7,694 bases of DNA. It comes from Lachnospira sp. UBA4285 (lineage in GTDB: Bacteria; Bacillota; Clostridia; Lachnospirales; Lachnospiraceae). This document shows, piece by piece, positions 1-6,733 of this stretch. The position numbers were made by a program, and so were the translations under genes. The stretch covers positions 1-7,694 of the forward strand of contig DGVL01000056.1 in assembly GCA_002394965.1 (NCBI GenBank), given 5' to 3'. The notes beneath the pieces were generated by a model, which was given only the letters and a program-made list of their open reading frames with translations, was not told the origin of the DNA and did not search any database. Position 1 is the first letter of the stretch. Every line of letters starts with the position of its first letter.

Positions 1-1158
1 TTTATCGATGAGATCGACGCCATCGGCAAGTCCCGTGATTCCCGCTACGGCGGAAATGACGAGAGAGAGCAGACATTGAACCAGCTGCTCGCGGAGATGG
101 ACGGCTTTGACTCCTCCAAGGGTCTCTTTATTCTGGCAGCGACGAACCGCCCGGAGATTCTGGACAAGGCGTTGCTGCGGCCGGGACGTTTTGACCGCCG
201 GATCATCGTGGACAAGCCGGACCTGAAGGGACGCGTTGCAATTCTGAAGGTGCATGCCAAGGATGTGCGCATGGACGATACGGTCGACCTGAATGCCATC
301 GCACTGGCTACCAGCGGTGCGGTCGGATCGGACCTCGCCAACATCATCAACGAAGGCGCCATCGCAGCTGTCGAGGCGGGCCGCAGGGCTGTCAGCCAGA
401 AAGATCTGATGGACGCCGTCGAAGTCGTGATCGCGGGCAAGGAGAAGAAGGACCGCATCATGAATGACCAGGAGAAGCGGACTGTCGCGTACCATGAGGT
501 CGGCCATGCCCTGATTGCAGCTCTCAAAAAGCACTCCGAGCCGGTGCAGAAGATCACCATCGTGCCGAGAACCATGGGAGCGCTGGGATATGTGCTGCAG
601 ACTCCGGAGGAAGAACGGTACCTTCTGAGCAAGGACGAGCTTCTGACGCGCCTTGTCACATTCATGGGCGGCCGCGCGGCGGAGGAGATTGTGTTTAACA
701 CGGTTACGACCGGCGCCAGCAACGACATCGAGCAGGCCACGAAGGTGGCCCGGGCCATGATCACTCAGTATGGCATGAGCGAGAAGTTCGGTCTGATGGC
801 CCTTGAGACAGTGGAGGACCAGTACCTGTCCGGACGGACTGTCATGAACTGCTCAGACGCGACGGCTGCGCAGATTGACGAAGAGGTGAAGACGGTACTT
901 AAGCAGGCGTATGACGAAGCGAAGCGGATCCTCTCCGAGAACCGCGATATCCTCGACAAGATCGCCGAGTATCTGTACGAAAAGGAAACCATCACCGGCG
1001 AGGAGTTCATGAACATTCTTCATCTGGTGGAGACCGAGAGGGCGCAGGCAGAAGAAGCTGCCATTGAAGAAAAGGAGCAGAGCGCACCGGAGCGTCAGGA
1101 GCCACAGGATGCGGGGCCGGGCAGCACAAGCGAGGATGAAAGCCCTTCTGCAGACTGA
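1..1158 (+). CDS. ftsH: ATP-dependent zinc metalloprotease FtsH, 3' part (5' end outside window)
   Basis: FtsH is a membrane-anchored hexameric AAA+ protease that unfolds and degrades misassembled membrane proteins and some short-lived cytosolic regulators. The window opens inside the AAA+ module at the Walker B segment (FIDEIDAIGK, window residues 1-10). The second region of homology follows with RPGRFDRR (residues 60-67), whose R63 and R66 fit the arginine fingers. The M41 peptidase domain carries the zinc motif HEVGH (H165, E166, H169), and D242 in GASNDIEQ fits the third zinc ligand. All key residues that can be seen are intact. The usual N-terminal membrane segments and Walker A lie upstream of the window. 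The last 40 or so residues form a charged tail rich in Glu, Pro, Ser and Gln, as is usual for the poorly conserved FtsH C-terminus. The gene ends in TGA at 1156-1158 and is followed by a strong terminator, so it closes its transcription unit. Identity is essentially certain. Confidence 0.97.
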   Translation, partial: FIDEIDAIGKSRDSRYGGNDEREQTLNQLLAEMDGFDSSKGLFILAATNRPEILDKALLRPGRFDRRIIVDKPDLKGRVAILKVHAKDVRMDDTVDLNAIALATSGAVGSDLANIINEGAIAAVEAGRRAVSQKDLMDAVEVVIAGKEKKDRIMNDQEKRTVAYHEVGHALIAALKKHSEPVQKITIVPRTMGALGYVLQTPEEERYLLSKDELLTRLVTFMGGRAAEEIVFNTVTTGASNDIEQATKVARAMITQYGMSEKFGLMALETVEDQYLSGRTVMNCSDATAAQIDEEVKTVLKQAYDEAKRILSENRDILDKIAEYLYEKETITGEEFMNILHLVETERAQAEEAAIEEKEQSAPERQEPQDAGPGSTSEDESPSAD

Positions 1159-1213
1159 CAGAAGCCTCACGCCACAGCGACAGACACATCAAAGTTTACA
1201 GGTGAAATCCTTT

Positions 1214-1252
1214 TGCGCCGGGAGACGAACATTCGTTTCCCGGCGCATTTTT
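1214..1252 (+). terminator. Strong intrinsic terminator after ftsH
   Basis: The arms 1214-1229 and 1232-1247 are reverse complements over 16 positions, with a single G-U wobble. The loop is effectively four bases once the innermost A-T pair opens. The stem base is GC-rich (GCGCCGGG) and is followed directly by a run of five T (1248-1252). There is no A-run on the other side, so it should act only on + strand transcription. It lies 56 bases after the ftsH stop codon and separates ftsH from dnaE. Confidence 0.92.
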
Positions 1253-1253
1253 C

Positions 1254-1262
1254 TGGTATGAT
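1254..1262 (+). promoter_or_regulatory. Extended -10 promoter for dnaE
   Basis: TGGTATGAT at 1254-1262 matches an extended -10 element (TGN followed by TATGAT, five of six to TATAAT). The -35 region would fall in the descending arm of the ftsH terminator around 1234-1240 and is a poor match (GTTTCC or CGTTTC). Recognition would therefore rest on the TG extension. Transcription would start near 1269, giving a leader of about 30 bases before dnaE. This is a pattern-based call only. Confidence 0.55.
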
Positions 1263-1298
1263 ACAGAAAGGATATCGTACGAAAGGGAGAAGTGGGTA

Positions 1299-4200
1299 AT
1301 GGCGTTCACGCATCTTCATGTACATACGGCCTATTCTCTTCTGGACGGCGCATGCCGCCCTGACGAGCTGGCGAAACGGGCAAAAGAACTGGGATTTACA
1401 TCGCTGGCGGTCACTGATCACGGCGTCATGTACGGTGTGATCGAATTCTATGAGGCGTGCCGAAAAGAAGGGATAAAGCCGATCTTAGGCTGCGAAGTCT
1501 ATGTGGCGCCTCTCTCCCGGTTCGACAAGAAACCGGGAGACAACGAGGCGCGGTACTACCATCTGGTGCTTCTCGCACAGAACAACCAGGGATATGAGAA
1601 TCTGATGAAGATCGTATCCAGAGGTTTCACGGAGGGCTATTACTACAAACCGCGCGTTGACCTGGAACTTCTGAGACAGTATCATGAAGGACTTATAGCG
1701 ACATCTGCGTGCCTGGCAGGTGAGGTGAGCCGGCACCTCTCTGTACGGGACTTTGAGGGGGCGAAGGAAGCCGCCCTGCGCTACGAGGAAATCTTCGGAA
1801 AGGACAATTTCTTCCTGGAACTGCAGGATCACGGCATGACAGAGCAGAAGGGCGTGAACCAGCAGATGATCCGCCTCGCAAGGCAGACCGGAATCGGACT
1901 TGTCGCCACCAATGATGTCCACTACATCTACCAGGAAGACGCCAGCGCCCACGACATCCTGCTGTGCATCCAGACGGGGAAAAAGCTCTCGGATCCGGAC
2001 CGGCTGCGCTATGAAGGCGGACAGTACTATCTGAAATCCGAGCAGGAGATGCGGGAATTGTTTGCGTATGCGCCGGAAGCCCTCGACAATACCGAAAGAA
2101 TCGCACAGCGCTGCAATGTGACGATTGATTTCGGGCACACGAAGGTGCCGCGCTTTGCGGTCCCGCCGCAGTTTTCCGATTCGTACGCCTATCTGCGCAG
2201 CCTGTGTCTTGCCGGGCTTGCAAAGCGCTATCCTGCCGCCGGACGGGAGGTGCAGGAGCGCTTTGAATACGAGCTCTCTGTGATACAGAAGATGGGATAT
2301 GTCGATTATTTCCTCATCGTCTGGGACTACATCAATTTCGCCAGGACGCATGGTATATCCGTGGGACCGGGGCGCGGCAGCGCGGCTGGCAGCATCGTCG
2401 CGTACTGTCTGGGCATCACGGACATCGATCCGCTGAAGTACAATCTTATCTTCGAACGCTTCCTGAACCCCGAGCGCGTGTCCATGCCGGATATCGATGT
2501 GGATTTCGAGTACGAGAGGCGCCAGGAAGTCATCGACTATGTTGTCAGAAAGTACGGCAAGGATCACGTCTCCCAGATCATCACCTTCGGGACGCTTGCG
2601 GCGAGGGCAGTGATCAAGGATGTCGGCCGCGTCATGGACATGCCCTACAGCAAGGTGGACGCCATCGCCAAGATGGTACCCGGACTGCCGAAGATGACGA
2701 TCCAGAAGGCGATGGACCAGAATCCGGATTTCAAGCGGGCGTACGACGAGCAGCCGGAGGTGCACACGCTCATCGACCGCTGCCGCAGGCTGGAAGGATT
2801 GCCGCGCCACGCCTCCATTCATGCGGCGGGTATTCTTATCTGCGACAGGCCGGTTGAAAATTACGTGCCGCTTGCTGTCGGAGCGGACGGGGAGACGGTC
2901 GCGCAGTTCGAGGCGACGACGCTGGAGCGCCTGGGACTCCTGAAGATGGATTTTCTGGGGCTTCGGACCTTGACGGTCATTCAGGATGCGGAGCGTTTTG
3001 CTAAAAAGAAGGATCCTTCATTTTCTATGGATCAGATCAGCTATACCGATCCGGAGACCTACGCGCTGATTGCATCGGGTAGGGACGAAGGGATCTTCCA
3101 GCTCGAGAATCAGGGCATGCAGGGATTCATGCGGGAACTCAAGGCCAGCTGTCTGGAGGATCTTATCGCGGGGATTTCCCTGTACCGGCCGGGGCCAATG
3201 GACTTTATTCCGAAGTATATCGAGGGCAAGACGCACCCGGAGACGATCACATACCGGACGCCGCAGCTGGAGCCGATTCTGAAGCCGACCTACGGTTGTA
3301 TCGTCTACCAGGAACAGGTCATGCAGATCGTACGCGATCTTGCCGGGTATTCCTGGGGCCGCTCGGACCTGGTGCGGCGCGCCATGAGCAAGAAGAAACA
3401 CGATGTCATGCAGAAAGAGCGGGAGAATTTCATCCGCGGCAATCCGGAAGAAGGTGTAGCCGGCTGCGTGGCCAATGGAATAAGCGAAGAAGTCGCCGGC
3501 GAGATCTTTGACGAGATGAGCGACTTCGCGAATTATGCATTCAATAAATCGCATGCGGCCTGCTACGCCGTTGTCACATATCGGACTGCATGGCTCAAGG
3601 CTCACTATCCGGTCGAATTCTGGGCGGCGCAGATGACAAGTGTCGTGGAGAACACAGGCAAGACGGCCGGGTACATCTACGCCTGCCGACAGATGAACAT
3701 TCACCTCCTGGCTCCGGACGTGAACCGATCGGAATACGGATTCGTCCCGGAGGGCGGCTCGATCCGATTCGGCTTTTCGGCGATCCGCGGTATGGGGCGG
3801 CCGACAATCCGTGCGCTCATGCAGGAGAGACAGCTGCGCGGGCCGTTCCGATCCCTGCAGGACTTCGTGGACCGCATGGTGCGGCAGATCAACCGGCGGA
3901 CGCTGGAGAACATGATTTTTGCGGGCGCATTCGACAGCCTGGGCGGCAAGAGGGAACAGATGATCCGCGGCTGTGCTGTCATTTTTGACAGTGCGTCACG
4001 TAAAGAGAAGGACGCTGTTGAGGGACAGATGAGTCTGTTCGATATGGACAGCGTCGACCGGAGGGAATTCGAGGAGGATTACAGCAGAGGAGAGGAGTAT
4101 CCGAAGGCAGAGCTTCTGGCTCACGAGAAGGAAGTGCTCGGTGTCTATGTCTCCGGTCATCCGCTGGATGAAGACGCTCTCATGTGGAAGAAGCACATCA

Positions 4201-4739
4201 CAGCGAAGACGACTGATTTTGCGGCGCCAAAGGAAGGCGAAGATCCCGTGCTTTCCGACGGGCAGCGCGCCGTGATCGGCGGCGTGGTGACGGGCCGGAC
4301 GGTGAAGCTGACGAAGAACAACACACAGATGTGCTATCTGACCATCGAGGACCTGGTCGGCACGGCTGAGGTAATCGTCTTCTCCAGAGACTATGCCCGG
4401 TATCGCAGCATCATCGACACGGCGGACAAGCTCTTCGTAGAGGGCAGCGTGTCGCTGAACGCGGACGGAGAGGCAAAATTGCGGCTTTCCCGCGCGGTTC
4501 CGTTTGAGAATGTGCCGAAGATACTCTGGATTCAGCTGCCTGATGAGGCTGCGTACCAAAGGGAGAAAGAGACAATCTCGGGAATGATCCCGCGGGGCGG
4601 CAGCGACAGCGTCCGTGTCTACTGCCGCCTTGAGAAGCACACAGTAAAGTGGCCGGACAGCGCAAAAACGAACGTCACTCCGGTGCTCATCGCAAGCCTC
4701 TCGGCGCGGTACGGCGAGGAAAACGTAAAATACACGTAA
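1299..4739 (+). CDS. dnaE: DNA polymerase III subunit alpha (DnaE)
   Basis: This C-family DNA polymerase extends primers at the replication fork. In Bacillota it usually works beside PolC, which is not in this window. The 1146-residue product is of normal length for the family. Domains in order: an N-terminal PHP domain (about 5-270, HLHVHT at 5-10), the polymerase core with PGRGSAAGS (357-365), the catalytic DVD motif (D400, D402 in PDIDVDF) and the third catalytic Asp D551 in KMDFLGLRTLT. Fingers and tandem helix-hairpin-helix elements follow (around 825-890). QMSLFD (910-915) fits a sliding-clamp-binding motif, and an OB-fold lies near 990-1065. The PHP domain keeps H7, H9, D16, H41, E66, H88, C138, D206 and H208, which looks like a full metal-ligand set. 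The ATG at 1299 is preceded by AGGGAG (1284-1289), nine bases away, and starts the family-typical FTHLHVHT sequence. The stop is TAA. No terminator is seen before pfkA, so readthrough into pfkA is possible. Confidence 0.97.
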   Translation: MAFTHLHVHTAYSLLDGACRPDELAKRAKELGFTSLAVTDHGVMYGVIEFYEACRKEGIKPILGCEVYVAPLSRFDKKPGDNEARYYHLVLLAQNNQGYENLMKIVSRGFTEGYYYKPRVDLELLRQYHEGLIATSACLAGEVSRHLSVRDFEGAKEAALRYEEIFGKDNFFLELQDHGMTEQKGVNQQMIRLARQTGIGLVATNDVHYIYQEDASAHDILLCIQTGKKLSDPDRLRYEGGQYYLKSEQEMRELFAYAPEALDNTERIAQRCNVTIDFGHTKVPRFAVPPQFSDSYAYLRSLCLAGLAKRYPAAGREVQERFEYELSVIQKMGYVDYFLIVWDYINFARTHGISVGPGRGSAAGSIVAYCLGITDIDPLKYNLIFERFLNPERVSMPDIDVDFEYERRQEVIDYVVRKYGKDHVSQIITFGTLAARAVIKDVGRVMDMPYSKVDAIAKMVPGLPKMTIQKAMDQNPDFKRAYDEQPEVHTLIDRCRRLEGLPRHASIHAAGILICDRPVENYVPLAVGADGETVAQFEATTLERLGLLKMDFLGLRTLTVIQDAERFAKKKDPSFSMDQISYTDPETYALIASGRDEGIFQLENQGMQGFMRELKASCLEDLIAGISLYRPGPMDFIPKYIEGKTHPETITYRTPQLEPILKPTYGCIVYQEQVMQIVRDLAGYSWGRSDLVRRAMSKKKHDVMQKERENFIRGNPEEGVAGCVANGISEEVAGEIFDEMSDFANYAFNKSHAACYAVVTYRTAWLKAHYPVEFWAAQMTSVVENTGKTAGYIYACRQMNIHLLAPDVNRSEYGFVPEGGSIRFGFSAIRGMGRPTIRALMQERQLRGPFRSLQDFVDRMVRQINRRTLENMIFAGAFDSLGGKREQMIRGCAVIFDSASRKEKDAVEGQMSLFDMDSVDRREFEEDYSRGEEYPKAELLAHEKEVLGVYVSGHPLDEDALMWKKHITAKTTDFAAPKEGEDPVLSDGQRAVIGGVVTGRTVKLTKNNTQMCYLTIEDLVGTAEVIVFSRDYARYRSIIDTADKLFVEGSVSLNADGEAKLRLSRAVPFENVPKILWIQLPDEAAYQREKETISGMIPRGGSDSVRVYCRLEKHTVKWPDSAKTNVTPVLIASLSARYGEENVKYT

Positions 4740-4766
4740 GCGGTCTGTGAAAAAATTATCAGGCTC

Positions 4767-4795
4767 TTGAAAGCCGCCATGAACTGTAATAAAAT
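4767..4795 (+). promoter_or_regulatory. SigA-type promoter for pfkA
   Basis: TTGAAA (4767-4772) and TAAAAT (4790-4795) are separated by exactly 17 bases. Each hexamer has five of six matches to the housekeeping consensus. Transcription would start near 4802, leaving a leader of about 36 bases before the pfkA ATG. The surrounding 98-base gap is AT-rich compared with the flanking genes. This is the best promoter in the window and indicates that pfkA can be transcribed independently of dnaE. Confidence 0.75.
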
Positions 4796-4837
4796 CAAAA
4801 AGACGCAGAGATTAGAGCTTGGGAAGGCGGTCTGATT

Positions 4838-5812
4838 ATGGCGAAAACGATTAAAACAATCGGGGTACTGACTAGCGGTGGTGATGCGCCGGGCATGAAC
4901 GCGGCGATCCGTGCGGTTGTGCGGACCGGCATCGCAAGAGGCCTCAAGGTCAAGGGCATTCTTCAGGGCTACAATGGCCTGATCAATGATGAAGTCCGTG
5001 ACATGGAGCGCAGCGATGTGTCGGATATCATCCAGCGCGGCGGTACCATTCTGTATACAGCGCGCAGCTTGGAATTCATGACGGAGGAAGGCCAGAAGAA
5101 GGCGGCGGATGTCTGCCATAAGGAAGGCATCGACGGCATGATCGTCATCGGCGGCGACGGGTCCTTCCGCGGCGCCCAGAAGCTCTCGCACTACGGGATC
5201 AACACCATCGGACTTCCGGGGACCATCGACCTGGATATCGCCTGCACCGACTATACCATCGGGTTTGACACGGCGGTCAACACAGCTCTTCAGGCTGTCG
5301 ACAAGATCCGTGACACCTCCACGTCTCACGAGCGCTGCTCTATCGTCGAGGTCATGGGCCGGAACGCCGGCTATATTGCACTCTGGTGCGGCCTCGCGTC
5401 CGGCGCGGAGGATATTCTCCTTCCGGAGAAGTATGACAACAATGAGCAGGTGCTCATCGATCACATCATCGAGGGCAGAAAGCGCGGCAAGAAGCATCAT
5501 CTGATCATCAACGCCGAGGGCATCGGCCACTCCAGCGGCATGGCAAGAAGAATCGAAGCGGCGACCGGCATCGAGACCCGCGCCACAATCCTGGGCTACA
5601 TGCAGCGCGGCGGCTCGCCGACCTGTCTTGACAGAGTCCGCGCGTCCATGATGGGCGCCTTTGCAGTCGACAGACTGCTTCAGGGCGTGACGGACCGCGT
5701 CGTCGGTTTCAAGGAAGGCCGGATTGTCGATTATGACATCGACGAGGCGCTGGCTATGACCAAGACCATCGACGAGTACATGTTCGAGATCAGCAAGGTC
5801 CTCTCTCAGTGA
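4838..5812 (+). CDS. pfkA: ATP-dependent 6-phosphofructokinase
   Basis: PfkA phosphorylates fructose 6-phosphate to fructose 1,6-bisphosphate, the committed step of glycolysis, in the cytosol as a homotetramer. The 324-residue length is normal for short bacterial PfkA. Visible sites are the ATP loop LTSGGDAPGMN (11-21), GGDGS (105-109, where G108 indicates ATP rather than pyrophosphate as donor), catalytic D131 and D133 in PGTIDLD, and MGR (173-175). E227, R248 and R257 also fit fructose-6-phosphate contacts. Counterparts of the E. coli ADP/PEP effector-site residues are present (R25, R29, R58, R158, E191, K218, K219, H220), so allosteric control is probably retained. Two positions are odd: the usual Asn of TIDND is Leu (L132), and the usual substrate-contacting His (E. 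coli His249) is Tyr (Y254). The ATG at 4838 follows a GGAAGGCGG ribosome-binding site (4822-4830). The gene has its own promoter and a terminator after its stop codon. Confidence 0.96.
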   Translation: MAKTIKTIGVLTSGGDAPGMNAAIRAVVRTGIARGLKVKGILQGYNGLINDEVRDMERSDVSDIIQRGGTILYTARSLEFMTEEGQKKAADVCHKEGIDGMIVIGGDGSFRGAQKLSHYGINTIGLPGTIDLDIACTDYTIGFDTAVNTALQAVDKIRDTSTSHERCSIVEVMGRNAGYIALWCGLASGAEDILLPEKYDNNEQVLIDHIIEGRKRGKKHHLIINAEGIGHSSGMARRIEAATGIETRATILGYMQRGGSPTCLDRVRASMMGAFAVDRLLQGVTDRVVGFKEGRIVDYDIDEALAMTKTIDEYMFEISKVLSQ

Positions 5813-5836
5813 GGGAAAGAGGAAACCGAAACACTC

Positions 5837-5872
5837 AGGGAATCCGGCGTGTCCACTGGATTCCCTTTTTTT
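5837..5872 (+). terminator. Intrinsic terminator after pfkA
   Basis: GGGAATCC (5838-5845) pairs with GGATTCCC (5858-5865). One further A-T pair lies at the base and a G-U and G-C pair extend the top. The stem is followed by a run of seven T (5866-5872). The hairpin begins 24 bases after the pfkA stop codon. The T-run ends only four bases before the Shine-Dalgarno site of the next gene, so the terminator occupies most of the intergenic space. Confidence 0.88.
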
Positions 5873-5876
5873 CATG

Positions 5877-5883
5877 AAAGGAG
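5877..5883 (+). promoter_or_regulatory. Ribosome-binding site that fixes the methyltransferase start
   Basis: AAAGGAG at 5877-5883 lies five bases before the ATG at 5889. An in-frame ATG at 5874 precedes and touches this site and has only the terminator T-run upstream of it. It therefore lacks a usable ribosome-binding site. The start at 5889 is preferred, giving a protein that begins MISSANGR, which resembles the usual opening of this methyltransferase family. Confidence 0.8.
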
Positions 5884-5888
5884 CTGTC

Positions 5889-6683
5889 ATGATTTCCTCA
5901 GCGAATGGCAGACAAGTCCGCTTGGTGGAAAAACTGAACCGGCAGGCAAAAGCCAGAAGAGAGAGCGGTCTCTTCGTGGCGGAAGGCCGGAAGGAAGTCC
6001 TGGAGGCTCCCATCTCCCGCATCCAGTCTGTATACTACACGGCGTCGGCAGGTGATGCAGCGGCAGCGCTTGCGAAAAAAGGGATGAATCCGGCCGATCT
6101 GTGGGAAGTCAGCCCGCAGGTCTTCCGGAAGATGGCGGATACACAGACTCCCCAGGGAATCCTGGCGCTGGTGAAGATTCAACGATCCTCTGTGGCCGAA
6201 CTTCTGAAGACTTCTTCTGATACGCCGCCGCTGCTTCTTATCCTCGAGGACCTTCAGGATCCGGGTAATGTCGGGACGATCCTGAGAATGTCCGAGGCAG
6301 CGGGTGTCACAGGCGTCATTGTCAGCCGGAACACGGCGGATATCTACAGCCCCAAGACTGTGCGGGCGACCATGGGAGCCGTCTACCGGGTGAAAAGCGC
6401 CGAGACATCCGACGTGGCGGAGACCGTGCGGAAACTGAACAGGCTCGGCATACAGACTTGTGCCGCGTGGCTTCCCGGGAGCGTCCCATATACAGAACCG
6501 GACTACCGGAAGGCGACGGCATTTATCATAGGTAATGAGGGAAACGGACTCACACAGGAGACGGCAGATGCTGCCAGGAAAAGAATCCGGATTCCGATGC
6601 AGGGCGGTGTGGAGTCACTGAATGCGGCGATCGCCGCGACTGTTCTCGCGTACGAGGCGTCGAGACAGCGTTTACTTTCCTGA
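5889..6683 (+). CDS. TrmH/SpoU-family RNA 2'-O-ribose methyltransferase (RlmP/YsgA-like)
   Basis: Members of this SPOUT-class family transfer a methyl group from S-adenosylmethionine to a ribose 2'-OH in rRNA or tRNA. The 264-residue product has an N-terminal substrate-binding domain (about 15-100, with ESGLFVAEG near 25-33). A C-terminal trefoil-knot SpoU domain (about 115-260) follows. The three family motifs are all present: DPGNVGTILR (124-133), IIGNEGNGL (213-221) and IPMQGGVESLN (235-245). SPKTVRATMGA (154-164) also fits the catalytic domain. The overall form resembles Bacillus YsgA/RlmP, which modifies the 23S rRNA A-loop, but the substrate cannot be settled from sequence alone, so no symbol is given. 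The gene lies between the pfkA terminator and the ornithine carbamoyltransferase gene, with no obvious promoter of its own. Transcription probably depends on readthrough or on a promoter inside pfkA. A start at 5874 would add five residues and is less likely. Confidence 0.9.
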   Translation: MISSANGRQVRLVEKLNRQAKARRESGLFVAEGRKEVLEAPISRIQSVYYTASAGDAAAALAKKGMNPADLWEVSPQVFRKMADTQTPQGILALVKIQRSSVAELLKTSSDTPPLLLILEDLQDPGNVGTILRMSEAAGVTGVIVSRNTADIYSPKTVRATMGAVYRVKSAETSDVAETVRKLNRLGIQTCAAWLPGSVPYTEPDYRKATAFIIGNEGNGLTQETADAARKRIRIPMQGGVESLNAAIAATVLAYEASRQRLLS

Positions 6684-6699
6684 GAAAATGACTTATTAT
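6671..6699 (+). promoter_or_regulatory. Candidate promoter for the ornithine carbamoyltransferase gene
   Basis: TTTACT (6671-6676) and TATTAT (6694-6699) are 17 bases apart, with four and five of six matches to the housekeeping consensus. The -35 element lies in the last codons of the methyltransferase gene and the -10 just after its TGA. Transcription would start near 6706, giving a leader of about 28 bases. Confidence 0.5.
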
Positions 6700-6703
6700 T
6701 CTT

Positions 6704-6717
6704 TGTATTGAGAATCA
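6704..6717 (+). promoter_or_regulatory. Weak ArgR-box-like sequence at the presumed transcription start
   Basis: TGTATTGAGAATCA resembles the ARG-box core TGAAT-N4-ATTCA with one mismatch in each half-site, although its central four bases are not all A/T. It would overlap the presumed start of transcription, a suitable place for repression by arginine. One imperfect half-site pair in an AT-rich gap can arise by chance, so this is tentative. Confidence 0.25.
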
Positions 6718-6733
6718 GAAGGAGGACGGCGGT

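Noticed and set aside
1042..1158. FtsH C-terminal tail rich in Glu, Pro, Ser and Gln, considered as a frameshifted or foreign extension
   Set aside because: The reading frame is continuous, codon use does not change, and FtsH proteins commonly end in variable, charged, low-complexity tails.
1485..2822. A 445-codon open frame on the minus strand inside dnaE
   Set aside because: It lies entirely opposite the conserved PHP and polymerase core of dnaE. Its translation has no domain that I recognise, so it is a coding shadow.
4762..4775. Small hairpin GGCT/AGCC just after dnaE, considered as a terminator
   Set aside because: The stem is only four base pairs and no T-run follows. The segment is better explained by the -35 element of the pfkA promoter.
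4740..4834. Eight-base direct repeat GCGGTCTG (4740-4747 and 4827-4834) flanking the dnaE-pfkA gap
   Set aside because: It is too short to suggest an insertion footprint. The second copy overlaps the pfkA ribosome-binding region and the intervening sequence is an ordinary promoter, so chance is the simplest explanation.
5874..5876. Upstream in-frame ATG as the start of the methyltransferase
   Set aside because: It immediately precedes the Shine-Dalgarno site rather than following it, and only the terminator T-run lies upstream. The ATG at 5889 has correct placement and gives the family-typical N-terminus.
4619..6022. A 467-codon open frame on the minus strand covering all of pfkA and both its intergenic regions
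   Set aside because: It is antisense to a fully conserved gene and runs through the pfkA promoter and terminator. It shows no recognisable family motif. Long stop-free antisense frames are expected where third codon positions are GC-rich.
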